From: Lucifuga dentata
Taxonomy: Eukaryota; Chordata; Actinopteri; Ophidiiformes; Bythitidae
Length of the DNA stretch: 64,000 nucleotides
NCBI GenBank assembly: GCA_014773175.1
Contig: VXCM01001392.1
Location: forward strand, 40,028-104,027
Direction of reading: 5' to 3'
In this document: positions 1 to 15,818 of the stretch, piece by piece
Layout of the letters: each line of letters opens with the position of its first letter
How positions within the stretch are numbered: position 1 is the first letter of the stretch
Made by a program: the position numbers and the translations under genes
The notes under the pieces: generated by a model
Seen by the model: the letters and a program-made list of their open reading frames with translations, nothing else
What the model was told of the DNA's origin: nothing
Database searches by the model: none

Positions 1-40
1 ACAGTGTGTATGTGTGTATTTACTGGCTTGTTTCCTTTAG

Positions 41-3678
<3,638 letters not shown>

Positions 3679-4045
3679 AATTCGGTACCGAGCAGATGAA
3701 ACTGTAATGAAAAATGCCACGTCAGTACTAAACATGCTTCACTGCACTAGAGGCACCTTGATGTTTCCTAACATGGACTATCTGTAGTGTTATTTTGCCT
3801 TGTGATCATTTGTCGAGTGGAAAGGTATGCTGCAAAACGGCCAGTCTACACATCAGTGTTCGGAGTATTATCTGTGTGTTAACACTGAACATGTTTATGC
3901 ACATGTTCCTATAAGCTTTTGATACACTGAACTGTGAAATACATTACTATATTGAATTTTGTGTTGTAATGTAAATATAGAAGTGTACATTTATATATAA
4001 TGTAAAGATGTGATTTATATTGATTTCTTTAAAATATTTGTGATA

Positions 4046-4051
4046 ATTAAA
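4046..4051 (+). terminator. candidate mertk polyadenylation signal (ATTAAA)
   Basis: ATTAAA lies 368 bases past the mertk stop codon in an AT-rich 3' region. It is the best hexamer before the next gene. The cleavage site is not shown by the sequence. Confidence 0.4.
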
Positions 4052-4899
4052 ATGGAATGTTTTGCCATGATTCACAAATTCTCTTGCCTTTTTAAACAAG
4101 GATACTATAATCTAAATGAACATACTTAAGTGGGCCTTAATGTTGGAAATGAATAGAACTGCATACAAAAGTAAACTTAAGTAAAAGTTTACAACTGAAG
4201 TATCAACATAGGCCTACTTAAGTGTCCAAAGCAAAACAATGGCTCTTTCACACTGATGCAGTGATGGATGAATAGATGGATGGATGGATTGATCAGTAGT
4301 CTAGTCATTAGAAATAGCAACACAGAGTAACTGATAATAATGAAATGTAGTGTAGTAATTCAAAATATTCATGGGGCTTGAGATGTGTTTTACTATCAAT
4401 CAAATGGGGGAAAATAACTGGTAAAAATACAGATGCACAGGCAAAAATAATTCTGGAAACTGAAGCAAAATGAAATAAAATATGGGTAAAGGATGAATAA
4501 GTTTAAGAATTATATGAATAAAAACTAGAAATCAGAATATAAGGAAAATGAAAGGACAATTAAAACAACATGGCTAAAATTAGTTTAATTAGATAAAAAA
4601 AATTAAACTAGTAAATTAATAAAATGCATAAGTATAACGCAAATAGATGATGAATAAAGCAAATATGTAAGAAGGTAAAAGAAAGAGTAAGACTTAGATA
4701 GGATTAAAAACTCGAACAAAAGCAGGCTAAAAAATAGAAAAAGAGGGAGAATAATATAATAAAAGGGACGCAAATTGTATTCATTACCCAAAAAAAAAAA
4801 AATCGTCACTGTNAAAAAAAAAAAAAAAAGTTTACCTGTCAAGACCAGCAAAAACAACTTTAAAATCTCCGTTTGTTGTTTCTGAGGTGTTGCGTTCAG

Positions 4900-4914
4900 A
4901 GCGCCCTCTGCAGG
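4900..4914 (-). promoter_or_regulatory. CTCF-like motif near the tmem87b start
   Basis: Minus strand reads CCTGCAGAGGGCGCT, close to the CTCF core CCAGCAGGGGGCGCT, 35 bases before the start codon. Motif match only. Confidence 0.35.
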
Positions 4915-4948
4915 GCAGAGCTCAGCATTGCCGCTTTGTAGTAACAAC

Positions 4949-7900
4949 ATGGCTGCTGTCAGGATGTGGACGTGGAGCTGTCCGGCCACAGGAGTTTTCT
5001 ATCTGTGGGTAATTCTCACAGCAGTTTTACTGACCAACACAAGTATGGTTTGTGCAGCACCTGAGACGGGCGTTTGGAAAATTACAGTTGTCAACGTGAG
5101 TAGCAAACTTGAGAGAAATTATAAATAAACTGCTGCACCAATAGCGAACGCTAGCTAAGTTAGCCTTGTTATGCTAGCTCGCTATGTTATCATCAGCTGT
5201 GTGTGGTGACAGCATCCATGGCTCTGTGTTGTGACAAGTAAAGATATATGGACTCTTTACTGCAACTGGCTACTATCCATGCGAGAATGTGCAAAACACT
5301 CTAATAGAACTACAAAGTATAACTGTAAAGCATAATATGTGTTCGTGTTTGTTAGGGCTGGCTAACTGTTAGTCTTTATTCGGATAAGGTTATCAGTTGG
5401 CTAACTAGCTATAGCTAAAGTTCTCAGGTCTCCAGAGAGCCTTTGCTATTTAGCTTGTTTTCTGAGCGAAGTTCTACGAACCCTAAACCAAAAAAAAAAA
5501 AAAAAAAAAANAAAAAAAAAAAAAAAAAAACAAACTCTAACCCTGCTTAATTAGGTCATTAGTAACCAACCTGCAACGTTTAAGTATTTCAGCAGAAATT
5601 TGATTTATAGTCGATAAAAGGTGACTTACACTGCCATTAGTAATAAGGCGCATTGCCTTATTTTCGTTCACACGTCACTAAGTAGCCTTCATAAATAAAG
5701 TATTGGCAAGTTTCAGTTTACTTCTATGGTTGTCCCTGTCTCCATATCTAGTTGCAGTGTTATATGTGCTGGTTTTCACCCCTGTCCTCATCTCATTTTA
5801 CGCTCATGCATGCTAAAACAATGAGTTAAGTTAGATTGAGTTAACTAGAACTAAATCCATTCCCTTTTGGTCATTACTTGATCCCCTTAATCATTCATCA
5901 ACTTAAAATACCAGTTACAGCTTCATAAGTACTTGTGCATTATTTATTTGTATCATATTTTTAGGTGGTTAGTCAGTTCGCCATAATGTACAGATGGGTG
6001 AGAAATTAAAGGAAAAAAACAGCATAAAGTGTTTTGGAACATCTTCATTGTGCCTTGCCATAGATTGTGCAGGTCTTTGCAACATCTTTATTGATGGTGG
6101 TGGAGATCACTGTCTGACAGGATGGCAGAGCCACCAGACCAGTATAGGTCAAGCATTAAGACCTGAACAGTTTTCTTACGTGCACTCACTTGTCAAGAAT
6201 ATGTCGAGGTATAACTCATCTGACTATATGATCTCTTTTACCACATCTGCATTGACCACCGTCTATAGTTCTTTCAGTCAGTTGTGCAGTTCTCCAGATT
6301 GTGTGTCTGTATTATGTTGTGGGGGCATTTTGCTGGCATGGTTTGGCTAACATAAAGTTAATCTGAGTGATCACCTTTATCCTATGATGAGACTTTTCTA
6401 TCCTGATGGGAATAGTCTCTTCCAGGATGACAGCCCCCTTCCATAGGGCCATTGAGGGATCATTGAATGGTTTGATGAGTAAATAGATATAAATCTTTAC
6501 ACCACCCCACCATTATTTAATAAGAGATTATGTAGAAGAATGGTGTTCCATCCCTCCAGCAGTGTTCCAGCAGGCTTCTATGCTATGGTGCATTGAAGCT
6601 GTTCTGGCAAGACACTTTTCTAATTTGTTACCCATCTGTATAATGAATCAATATATAAACCAGTAATAAAAGTAATCCTTATTGTATTGACATTTCCACA
6701 GACATCAAGACCCCTGCTTTTAAGAAAATCAATGTACAGAGGCACCGACATTGAAATGAAAGGTAACACCCAGAAGGCACGCTGGCTATGTTACAAGAAA
6801 TGTACCACTTCATCTCTTGTGTTAATTTTCCCTTTTGTCTTTTTCAGTTGTATCATTTGGCTGCCCAGAGGAGGTGACATTCACTATTCACTGGTTTTTA
6901 AAATATTACCCCTGTCACAATGACTTCAACAATATCGATGTAAGTACAGCAGCACACATCTGTCCTACAAATAAACAAATCGCCTGTCTGATTAGTCTTC
7001 GTTGTTTATAAGAAACTGTGTACATGTGGTGTCGGTGCCTGTAGGAAATGTACGAGAGGACGCCGTTGAGTCGTGGCGAGAGCCTGGATCCAAATCTGCT
7101 CGTACAGGGAGAGTTCATTGAACACAAACACAAGCCCATGATGTGTAACAATGGACTGCAATCCTTCCCCATGCTCTGTGTAGGACCTGCTGCATTACTC
7201 TCCTCAACACAGTCTCACACTTGACATTGTGGTATATATTTTTATTTCTTTTCATCTATCAACTCTCTGCGTTTTTCAGAAAGCCAAGGCAGATCCGCAT
7301 CCAGTTCGCCTATCTGTTGACAGCAAAATGCACGTAAGATAAATGGCATTTTTCCTTTAGGCTTTTCCTAAAGCCTGGTTTATACTTGATGTTAACGATG
7401 CATAGCATACGCTCATATATGCGTCGTGAGCGGAATTGTTTACATACAGTACTTGCATCCATAATTAACATCGACCTGGAGGGTTAAACACTCTATCCAC
7501 CAGGGAGCAATGTGAGGGGCTGAAACTTGATTTGCCCCAGAAAACCTCCACTCACCTCAAAACTGCTTCTCCTCAAACTTGCGGCCATTTCTCTGTTTTT
7601 CGTCGGTTATCAGTACACAGGTAATAAAATAGTTATACAGCACTGTACACTTTCAGGATACTGGTGCGCTAACGTATTTACATTATTGTCCCTGGCTAAT
7701 GTCATGACAAACGTTCATGTGCAGTTCTGTAGGTACTGCATCTCGCGTATGCGTTGCGTGAATTCTGGATAACACGCACAAGCGACTCTTCAAACCAGTG
7801 CCTAAAACGCATGGCAGCCATCTTGCTATGTGTATGTATAGTTAACGTGAAGTATACGCCAGGCTTAAAGGACCATACCACCTATTTTGTATGTTTGAGC

Positions 7901-10900
7901 CCAATATTTTCAATTTTCATACATGTAATGTTACTGACAATCATTTCCCAAAGTTAAATTTTTTTTCTACCTTCCAGACCACCCTTGGTTTCAGTTCATT
8001 ATGGTACGCTATTAAAATCAGCTCGTTGATACTTGAAACATTCTTGGGATAGGTAATCCATCATTGCCAACAAGATGTGTATTAAGGTTTTGTTTAGAAG
8101 TTTTGTAGTTTAAGTGTTAAGTGCAACAAAAAGCGCGGAGTGAAAAAAGTGTGTCTCCACCGAGGGAATATAGTCCCAAAAGAAGGTCTGCATTTATCAA
8201 AAAACTTAAAGGACCATGACTTCATAAGGCTGCGTAACTATTAGCAGGTGAAACATGGATTTTTCAGGTGGGTGTATTACTTAAATATTTGATTTTGAAA
8301 GATTAAGAGATTTTGCAAAATATTAGGAAAGCTGAAGTATGGTTTTATCCTTTGGGAAATGGTTGTCAGTAACCTTGCATGTATGAAAATTGAATATATT
8401 GAATATATTTGAGCCTAATATATATATTAGGCTCAAACATGCAAAATGGGTGGTATGGTCCTTTAAGGATATTTGGAAGTTTAAACAAGGCCTCCAGCAA
8501 AATGAATATCACAAGCTGCTAGCGCTGGATGTCTTACAGTCACTGACAAAAAAAAAAAAAGGGNAAAAAAAAAAAAAAGGGTCAAACTCTTTCCACTGTG
8601 GAGGTTTAGCACATGTTGTGTTTTTATTTAAATGGTTTCTTATTCAAAGGGTTTAAAAAAGTGATACTGTCTGTGACATTACAGTATGAACCACAATTCT
8701 TTCGTAAATACCATAGGATGAAAATTATACCAGATGGATTACTGAGGAATGTGAGGAGCATAACAGCAGCGGAAAAGACAACGTCATAGCAACCACGTGG
8801 AAGGATGGACCATATCTGCTGGTAGTTAAGATCCTGTCTAGCAAACCAGATGCCAACTGGAATTTAATAGGTAAGATTGTTTAAACATCAACAATTATAA
8901 CGTATCAGTAGCAATACAGGAACTTTATCATCCCACATTATTTCTCTGATCAGGTTGTACAGTATTTGGCTAACTTCTGTGTTTTGTGTTTCCAGTTCAT
9001 GTTTTAATGAAAGGCAGCCACGGCTACATTTCTATCACAGAGTGGCCTCTAATGATTGTAAGTACATTTCTTAATATTTTTCATTGTTGGAAACAGCTGT
9101 TTGATTACTCCTTCCTTAGGGAATTTTCCACTGTAAGTTAAAATAGTGTGATGTCATCCAGACAAAGACCGCCAGAATCTTTTTATGATTTGCAGTATGT
9201 GAGAAACACCTACCGTATATACTCGACTATAAGCTGATCTCATGTATAAGCCGACACCCTGATTTTGACCTGCAACTTTAGATTTTTAAAGAAACCCGTA
9301 TATAAGCCGATGCCCTGATGTTGTTCCATCAATTTATTTGTTTAGCAAAGTACCTGTTTTTCTGGGTATTGTCATAGTATTCCTGTGATTTTCTGAAAAT
9401 AATCCACGGTTGTAGTGGCTTTTAAAACTTAACTGCTTTAACGGGGCTTCTCTTCCTGACTCACACCAGAATGATAACATTGCGCTCTTGTTCTTTTCGT
9501 AACTTATTTATTTTCAAAATCAAAATAACAAAACATGACGTGAGGTGAGGTAAATAACTATACCGCTGCCCCATTCCTCATAAGGAAGCACATAAACATT
9601 TTGAGCCCATGATTCTTTCCTGGCTGCACCAGAGGTTCTGTTTTATTTTGTGGTCTTTGGAATTTGTGCACATTATCATTGCACTTTCACTTATCTACTT
9701 CTTTAAAGGTGATTATGTACAGATTTCCAGGCTTTTGTTTTTTTTATTTTAGGCTAGATTTTGAAACCTTGAAATGCTTTATTGTGCAAAAAAAAAAAAA
9801 AAAAAAAAAAAAGCCCACATCGATCCATCTATGTTCTTCCTTGCTGCAGCAGAGTGAAAACAGGCCACTTTAGGTACTGTCTTTTTAAGACCCCCAAGCA
9901 CCCAAAAATGCCACTGTGTTCTGATTGGCCAGCTGTGGCATGGCAGGTGTTGTTTGAATGCTCAATATGTCAAGGAAGTAAAGACAAAGCAGAAATGCAG
10001 CTTTCAGAGTGGTACAGAAAGAGGGAAAATAACAAAAAACTTCCCCTTAATAAAGAAGCAACCCCCCAAAAACACAATAAAGCTTCCTCAGAATGTAATC
10101 TGTCCCTGCAGGTGGTTTTATTGAAATACTTGTATTATTGTGATCAGCTGTGTCGTATTTGGAAAGACACATTGCTGTTTGGGTTTGCAAATGTATTTTT
10201 TTAATACTTAAAACAACAGAAACCAAATACCATCGAGTCCCATTGTACTGCAGCGAGCTACAGCTGACTAGCCTGTAGCCTGTAACCTTTAGTTACTATA
10301 GTACCTTGAATAAAAGTAAATATAGTCATTTTGGTTGAACAAACTGTCATTTTTGTGTGAAACGCAGTGTTTGACTAATAAAGAATCGTTCCCACATGTG
10401 ACGGGTCATGCATCGTGTTGTCCCTGCGTTTCTAGTTCTACATGGTGATGTGCATTGTGTACATCCTGTATGCACTGCTATGGTTTATGTGGGCAGCCTG
10501 CTACTGGAAGGACCTGCTAAGGATCCAGTTCTGGATAGCCGGGGTCATCTTCCTGGGAATGGTGGAGAAGGCCGTCTTCTGTGCTGAATATGAAAACACC
10601 AACGCCGTTGGCTCTGCCTGTGAGTGTGCACGCCTGTCACTCATCCTCGCTGAATATAATATGGCGAGATGTCTGCGTTGCATATGTGTTTTTCCTCCTG
10701 TCTCTCTTTCTGTCGTTTTTAGCTCCAAGTCTATTGATCTTTGCAGAGTTGGTCTCTGCACTCAAGAGAACCTTGGCCCGATTGCTTGTCATCATCGTCA
10801 GTCTTGGCTACGGGATTGTAAAGTACGCAAACACTCCATATCTGCAAACGTTGGTTTGCAACTGTTGGTTGACTCAAGATCAGATCAGATCAGATCTCAA

Positions 10901-13900
10901 GATCAGATTATCAGCATTTTTTATGTTCTCCGTGTCTGTCTTTCCTTCTAGGCCTCGACTGGGGATAGTGATGCACAGAGTGGTGGGGCTCGGTGTCCTC
11001 TACTTTGCCTTTGCTAGCATTGAAGGAGTCCTGAGGATTGCTGGGGTACGAATTGTTCTACATCTCCTCCTGAATGTGTTAAAGGTGTTCTACTGTCCAG
11101 GGTAGAGTCCTATATTGGGTATTTTGAACTTTAAAAGCCGATTATTATTATTAGCCAATATCCATTATTGCTTAAACTGTTTTTTTTTAAGTCAGTATAT
11201 ATTCAGGGATGGGCAACTTTGATGAGGATGGAAGCCAATAAAATTTCATTCTTACGGTCAATTAAATAAAATGTTAAAACAAAAAATAGGGGCGATTTAT
11301 TTACATGCAGTGCTGTAACATGCAATGTAACATGTAACATGCACATAACATGCAGCGCCACAGTGGTCAACTGGACCGGACCCTAGCCGATCTTATTCTC
11401 TCATTGAAAGCTTTGCTACCATGGAATGGATTAATACCGCATCAGTAATAACTACCGAGCGCCCTCTGCTGGTAGGTGGTGGTAATAACACAGGAAAACA
11501 CTTTTTATAATTTTCATTTTTATTAATTGAGAAATCATCCAAGGGCCTGATAGATCAAAGTNAAAACACTTTTTATAATTTTCATTTTTATTAATTGAGA
11601 AATCATCCAAGGGCCTGATAGATCAAAGTTGTAGGCCGTATCCGGCCTGCGGGCCACCAGTTGCCTATCCCTGGTCTCTATAATATAAAAAATTCTCATT
11701 AAAAGGTACCAGAACCCAGACCAAACTCAACAACAATATGATTCATTTTTCACAGTTGATTAATTGACCAGTTATAGAAGCATAACTTCAAAGCTTTGTG
11801 ATGACTAAATATGAAATGTAAACCAATAATATGACTAGTGGTTTGTAGCATGAAAGTACTGCTGTTTGGACCTAAAAATCATGATTTCTGTATTTTCTTA
11901 AATGTTCCGGGTGTCCTGGTATTGAAGAGTGAAGACGATGGCCCAGTCATTGTTAATGTTGTTTCAGCCATTGTTTTGGCTGTGATTGACTCCTGCTGCT
12001 TGTGGTTCATATCCTTCCACTGCTCCATCTTATGTAAAAAAAACAAAACAAAACAAAAAACAAAGACACATCCTCTCTATGGTTATTATAAATCTCAGAC
12101 TTAATTATCACTTTGATTTTCAGAACAGCATTCTTGCCTTTTGGATGATCACTTCATTTTCTATTTTTTGGTCTTTGCTCTCTGGTGAAAGGTATTGTCT
12201 CACTCGCTTTTTTTTACATCTCGTCCCATGTAGGAATTTTGTCCGCCTCACTACTTCTCTTCCTTGTGTCCTCCACTCCTGCTGTCTTCTCGCTTCTTAG
12301 GCAAAAGACTCTGACTTGGCCCTGCTTGCCAACATTCCTCTGGCTCTGCTTGACTCCTCGCTGTGCTGGTGGATATCCTTTGGTGCACCTGTAACCTTTC
12401 CTTTTATGGTTCTCCTCTGCTCTTCACCTCCTTCACATACACCCAGATTAGACCAAGAAAGGTTTAACTGCATCTCATGTTTTTTATGAGAAAATGAGCA
12501 GTTACGAAGCACATTGTTAGAAAGAATGAATGATAATCTAAGGCTATGATGATATATGTCAATAGGAATTTTAACTGCTTGCTTTTGTCTCAGCTCACTG
12601 AGTGATATCTCGCTACATTGCCACTGATTGGTCTTGGCTGAATTGGGCTTTTTGCATGCCAACCAACCATCCCATGAAGGTGTTTCTGCTTAAAGCTTAT
12701 TGAAATATATATATACATATAATATCCCCATTTTTAGCCACGCGTGTTTTAATGCTTGCTTACACATATTCCAGTTATCCTCTTACACCTACCTTTTCAA
12801 CACCATTTTCAGGCTTTATTAGTCACACGGAAGGAAACAACACACAGATTAATACACTCAGATACAGTATAACCACACCTTATAAACAGTTGCAGTACTG
12901 TTCATTTCAGTAGTAACTAGAAGGGCATTCAGTAGAGGACATACCTCCATATCTCCACCAAGGCCGAACAAGCCTAGAAATTAGCTGTTTTGTAGCAGAG
13001 TCCATACTTCTGCAGCAAAACTCTTCCTCTGCATTTGCTCTATCCTGATTAGCAGGATGGCGAGAACATGGACGTTCCACACAGAAAGGACCGCGGCTGC
13101 CATGGCAAAGAGAAAGAACTGAATTTCTTTATTTTAGCATTTTAATGTAGTTGAAAACACACAGAGACCTTCTGAGTTCGACAAAGAGGAATCGTTCCTT
13201 ACTGTCATACGATTTAGATTGAATAACATGTCCTGTCTATAAAATTATGTTTTGCATATCAGTTGTAATATTCTTTAGAATGTGTTGAAGGCGCCAAAAA
13301 GGCATCTTAACTGATCAAACATTTACTTTGACAGAAAATGACCTGGAAGAACACATTTTGTGTACAAATACATTGGTTTTCTTGTAACAATGTAATACAT
13401 GAATATTAGATATGTACACACACATAGAGGTCGTACATCTGAATACCCACTGTATTCAGCAGAATGGTTTTGACATGTTCTGCCGTTGTTTACCTTGACT
13501 GTTGCTAACATATTCGTCAGCTTGGCTCAAACCATAAAGACGCTGAAGCTGAGGAGGAACCCAATCAAGTTGTCTCTCTACAGACACTTCACAAACACGC
13601 TCATATTTGCTGTGCTCGGTGAGTACAAGTACATAACACCTGCAGTTAATTCAGTATTTCTACTTAGTATTTGATTTTTTTCTCCTCTTGATTTGAAGAA
13701 TGGAGAGCCTAGAGGACACACAAAGACTTTTGTTTCAAACCTCTCCTTTGTCTTCCACAGCTTCCATCGTTTTCATGGGGTGGACGGCAAAGAAATTCCG
13801 GCTTGCAGAGTGTCAGTCTGTAAGTATGGATTATCATGTTCATAGGTCTTGGTTAATTTGTAGTTTCTTTGTAATTTATTTGTTTAAACCGGGTCAACGC

Positions 13901-15818
13901 ACATTGATGAACAATCAAAATATAAATATGTCAGAGATATAGTCATGGTTGACTACTTTTCATCCATATAGTCCCATGCAAAGATGCTAAGATGGCAACT
14001 GGCAATATATAAAAGATTAAAAGCATGATACATGACAAAAAAACAAAGAAACAAAAAAAGATCCCAAAGACTTAGAATAAAAAGTTAAGTCTCTGCTGAT
14101 TGTTCATTTGTTGAAGGATTGGATCGAGCTGTGGGTGGAGGATGCGTTCTGGAGGTTCCTGTTCTCTGTCATTCTGCTCGTCATCATGTTTTTGTGGAGA
14201 CCATCAGCGAACAACCAAAGGCAAGAACTGCCCTCAAACTGTCAAATTCACCATCCAGACTTCCTGTCATTTCGTCATTTCCTCTACTGCGTCTTTATGT
14301 GTTCATTTTTACGCACGCAGGTATGCTTTCACTCCACTCATCGATGACTCAGACGACGAGGAGATTGAAGAATTTCTTGCCTCTGCAAATCTAGGTACAG
14401 TAACTTCGTGAAACCGTTGCTTTCATCCAAACTCACCACACGTGTGTAGTGGTCAGACAGTTTTGTTAAATTTCCATTTCTCCTATTTTTTTTCCACAGC
14501 TGATGGCATAAAATTGAGAGCAGCCAAACCTGAGACGAATGGGACAGTAAAGCCTGCAGACACAAATCCAGTAAGTGATAATAACTCTATATTAATACAG
14601 TAGAATTTTACATGCAGTAATTACACCTTTCAGCAGAGGGCAGCGTTCACTCTTCTCTTGTCTTCTGTCTGTCCAGGACGAAGACTTGAAGTGGGTGGAG
14701 GACAACATTCCCAGCTCTCTTACTGATGTGTAAGCATTACATCATATTCATAAATACAGCAAGGCGTTTTACGCAAGGTATTCTAATTATTATACTTTGC
14801 TCCTGTCGTTGCAGAGCTCTGCCTGTCCTGCTTGACTCAGATGAGGTAAAGATTCACTTTACCTTAGAACACTGTATTCAAAACAGGATTTAGCTACGTT
14901 ATGACAGCGGTTCTTGAGTACCACAGTATCCTCACTTGGGCTCCTCCCAGGTCTTGACTGGCTCCTTATACACGTTTCATTCAGCACTTTATAGACAAAA
15001 GTTGGAGTATATTCTTCAAACGAATTTTTAGGCACATTTTTTCCCCGCATACCTGAAAGCACTGTATTAATATGAAGCATCTGACTATTTAAAGGACCAG
15101 ACTGGTGGTTTTGCATGCTTGAGCCCAAAGTATACAACCTGCATATGTGTTATGTCACCGACAGCCATTTCCCAAAACATACTACTGTAATGGTAAATAT
15201 TAGAATTGTTCTTCCTGCCTTCCAGCTTGCCATCGGTTTCAGTTCATTCCAGTATGCTATTTAAAGCAAGTTGTAGAGACTTGAAACATGCTTGAGATAA
15301 GAAATCCATCACAGCACAAGCACAATGTCTATTTGTAAAAGTATTTCCATTTAACCGCTCCAACGTGGAGCTGCAAGGATGAAAATGTACACCTCTGCCA
15401 GGGAATATAGTCCCAGGAGAAGACGGCTTTTATCAAGAAATGAAAAGCGACTGTCTCTTTTACATGCATGCAGCATACATGATAGAAGGTGAAAAATTGA
15501 ATTTTAAGGCGGGTGTATCACCTGAACATTTGATTTTCAAAGATTAGGGGATTTGGTAAAATAACAGGAAAATTGAAATACGATTTTATGTTTAGGTAAT
15601 TGGTTGGTAATATAATGTGTATGCATAGTATTTATTGGGCTACACATGCCAAATCACTGCATTGTCCTTTAAGGCCAAAAAAAAAGCAAACATGGCTGGA
15701 TTTTCTGTTTAATCTAAAAATTGAAAATTTGCAAGCATGGACAAAAATGTACAACACACTACTGCATGTTTTCCAGGAAATCATGACGACAAAGTACGAG
15801 ATGTCAAAGATGGAGTGA
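4949..15818 (+). CDS. tmem87b: Transmembrane protein 87B (GOLD-domain seven-transmembrane protein)
   Basis: Golgi seven-transmembrane protein of the GOST group; TMEM87A/B have been linked to endosome-to-Golgi transport. Exons: 4949-5095, 6702-6762, 6848-6939, 7045-7179, 7280-7333, 8717-8870, 8996-9057, 10436-10619, 10723-10822, 10952-11045, then 11928-12008 or 12301-12372, 13510-13618, 13761-13819, 14117-14220, 14321-14394, 14500-14570, 14677-14729, 14815-14845, 15777-15818. All phases agree, giving 568 residues (exon 11A) or 565 (11B); mammalian homologues have about 555. Residues 1-38 form a signal peptide region; the lumenal GOLD-like domain spans about 39-235; helices occupy about 236-475, with WRPSANNQR after the last. 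The acidic cytosolic tail has [11 protein letters not shown] and LPVLLDSDE. Two unusual features are the alternative U12-spliced exon pair and a GC donor after 14220. TMEM87B rather than A because of the neighbouring genes. Confidence 0.95.
5096..6701 (+). other. tmem87b intron 1
   Basis: GT-AG intron with no coding exon seen. Contains a long poly-A tract interrupted by an N at 5511. The open frame at 5994-6350 has no family features and no splice context, and I regard it as chance. Confidence 0.6.
7869..8462 (+). mobile_element. TTAA-flanked MITE, copy 2
   Basis: Same termini (AGGACCATAC / GTATGGTCCT) and TTAA flanks as copy 1, same orientation, in tmem87b intron 5. A poly-A/N join at 8564 lies just beyond it. 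Confidence 0.85.
9212..9310. repeat. interspersed-repeat relic with TATAAGCCGA motifs
   Basis: Contains CGTATATACTCGACTATAAG and two further TATAAGCCGA copies in tmem87b intron 7. I recall this motif as a dispersed repeat in animal genomes but cannot place its class. Boundaries are approximate. Confidence 0.4.
11204..11673. mobile_element. non-autonomous hAT-like element
   Basis: Begins CAGGGATGGGCAACT and ends AGTTGCCTATCCCTG, which are near-perfect inverted termini of hAT type. No transposase is encoded. No clear 8-bp target duplication is visible. It sits in the tmem87b intron just before exon 11A and contains one of the duplicated N joins (11495-11629). Confidence 0.65.
11928..12008 (+). 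CDS. tmem87b: tmem87b alternative exon 11A (TMEM87B-type)
   Basis: 81 bases, 27 codons, phase 0 at both ends. Encodes residues ending [11 protein letters not shown], which joins the next exon's IFVSLAQT exactly where recalled human TMEM87B reads AVIDSIFVWF then IFISLAQT. The acceptor is the weak TATTGAAG after a T-rich stretch. The donor is ATATCCTTCC, a U12-type AT-AC site, and no GT donor gives a sensible protein. It supplies the first half of about the fifth membrane helix. Confidence 0.8.
12009..12018 (+). promoter_or_regulatory. U12-type AT-AC 5' splice site after exon 11A
   Basis: ATATCCTTCC directly follows codon TTC of exon 11A. This matches the minor-spliceosome donor consensus ATATCCTT. 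Joined to 13510 it keeps the reading frame. Confidence 0.8.
12019..12300 (+). other. spacer between the tmem87b alternative exons
   Basis: Short AT/T-rich intron sequence between 11A and 11B. It begins with an A-rich stretch near 12035 and ends with a pyrimidine-rich acceptor for exon 11B. The U12 donor of 11A cannot normally be joined to this U2-type AG acceptor. Confidence 0.6.
12301..12372 (+). CDS. tmem87b: tmem87b alternative exon 11B (TMEM87A-type)
   Basis: 72 bases, 24 codons, phase 0 at both ends, after a good acceptor (CGCTTCTTAG). It reads AKDSDLALL and so on, ending [11 protein letters not shown], close to recalled mammalian TMEM87A (AQTDLASL and so on, LAFLDTALCWW). The donor is ATATCCTTTG, a U12-type AT-AC site. 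It replaces the same helix half as exon 11A, 292 bases upstream, so the two form an apparent mutually exclusive pair. Confidence 0.8.
12373..12382 (+). promoter_or_regulatory. U12-type AT-AC 5' splice site after exon 11B
   Basis: ATATCCTTTG directly follows codon TGG of exon 11B, again the U12 AT-AC donor consensus. It is the second such donor within 365 bases. Confidence 0.82.
12383..13490 (+). other. tmem87b U12 intron body
   Basis: AT-rich intron with no exon or recognisable element seen. The minus-strand open frame at 12297-12662 is the shadow of exon 11B and flanking intron. Confidence 0.55.
13491..13509 (+). promoter_or_regulatory. shared U12-type branch site and AC 3' splice site in tmem87b
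   Basis: TACCTTGAC (13491-13499) matches the U12 branch consensus TTCCTTRAC at 8 of 9 bases. The branch A at 13498 lies 11 bases before the end of the intron (TGCTAAC, ending AC at 13509). U12 introns use this short spacing. There is no polypyrimidine tract, and exon 12 then opens with IFVSLAQT as expected. Confidence 0.83.
14221..14222 (+). promoter_or_regulatory. non-canonical GC donor after tmem87b exon 14
   Basis: The exon ends ACCAAAG and the intron begins GCAAGA. Only this junction yields RPSANNQR joined to [12 protein letters not shown], the conserved reading. GC-AG introns usually have a strong surrounding donor, as AAAG|GCAAGA does here. Confidence 0.8.
15093..15668 (+). mobile_element. 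TTAA-flanked MITE, copy 3 (diverged)
   Basis: Between the last two tmem87b coding exons. Starts AGGACCAGACTGG, ends TTGTCCT, flanked by TTAA. More diverged than copies 1 and 2, so probably older; it resembles copies 8 and 11. Confidence 0.75.

Larger units (their letters stand above)
3679..4948. other. mertk 3' UTR and mertk-tmem87b intergenic spacer
   Basis: No coding exon seen. The first roughly 400 bases are probably mertk 3' UTR. The rest is AT-rich, with a short ATGG repeat near 4266-4286, a poly-A tract interrupted by an N at 4813, and a GC-richer stretch from about 4885 that should be the tmem87b promoter and 5' UTR. The minus-strand open frame at 4603-4989 is AT-rich and not credible as a gene. 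Confidence 0.6.

Noticed and set aside
4603..4989. 128-codon minus-strand open frame over the tmem87b start
   Set aside because: Mostly runs of A/T translated as phenylalanine and leucine, contains an N, and overlaps a well-supported exon on the other strand.
10868..10907. GATCA short tandem repeat
   Set aside because: Only four or so units in an intron; ordinary simple repeat.
10442..11105. Open frames of 169 and 174 codons running through tmem87b exons
   Set aside because: They read through GT donors into introns; the spliced frame is the conserved one.
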